The position numbers and the translations under genes were made by a program. The notes beneath the pieces were generated by a model. That model ran no database searches. It was not told where the DNA came from and saw only the letters and a program-made list of their open reading frames with translations. Shown here one piece after another: positions 5,483-5,497 of a stretch of DNA of 5,497 nt (position 1 is its first letter; each line of letters starts with the position of its first letter). This stretch comes from Oscillospiraceae bacterium (GTDB taxonomy: Bacteria > Bacillota > Clostridia > Oscillospirales > QAMX01): assembly GCA_902772625.1 (NCBI GenBank), contig CACYBP010000017.1:1-5497 (forward strand). Direction: 5' to 3'.

Positions 5483-5497
5483 AAAGGACGCTCTGCG

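Overview
The window is GC-rich bacterial DNA. It has strong Shine-Dalgarno sites (AAGGAGG type), SigA-type promoters with 17-18 bp spacers, and hairpin-plus-T-tract terminators. Together these suggest a GC-rich member of the Firmicutes (Clostridia-like, gut or rumen type). That placement rests on signal style and protein flavour, not on a marker gene.

Layout. Bases 1-1818 (+) are the 3' part of a gene for a GH5-like (clan GH-A) glycoside hydrolase with a C-terminal amidotransferase-like domain; its start lies left of the window. It ends at an intrinsic terminator (about 1821-1875). A new promoter (1901-1929) lies inside a 12-bp perfect inverted repeat and drives a two-gene unit: an MFS-type transporter (1984-3267) and an unrecognised 362-aa protein (3302-4390). 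The latter looks like a TIM-barrel sugar hydrolase with a WDDDLR motif and a CxCxxC cluster. The unit ends in hairpins at 4390-4441. The simplest reading is a carbohydrate-use locus in which the transporter imports a glycan fragment and the two hydrolase-like proteins process it in the cytoplasm. The substrate cannot be read from the sequence.

The intergenic stretch 4391-4678 contains the most unusual element. On the minus strand there is a complete, compact RNA gene of about 104 nt: TTGACA-17 bp-TATCAT promoter, predicted start at about 4555-4556, a tRNA-like fold closed by an 8-bp stem, and a perfect 10-bp terminator hairpin with seven T. It carries a tRNA D-arm consensus and a T-loop consensus, but the middle arm is a 4-bp hairpin with a GCAA tetraloop, so no anticodon is possible. 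It looks like a tRNA-mimicking or tRNA-derived small RNA.

Upstream of that RNA on the same (minus) strand, 4679-5386 encodes a short Cas4-like PD-(D/E)XK nuclease with the four cysteines expected for an Fe-S cluster. It resembles the N-terminal part of DUF2779 proteins and has its own promoter and a very strong terminator. A consensus -35 box at 5477-5482 (+) hints at a divergent transcript leaving the window on the right.
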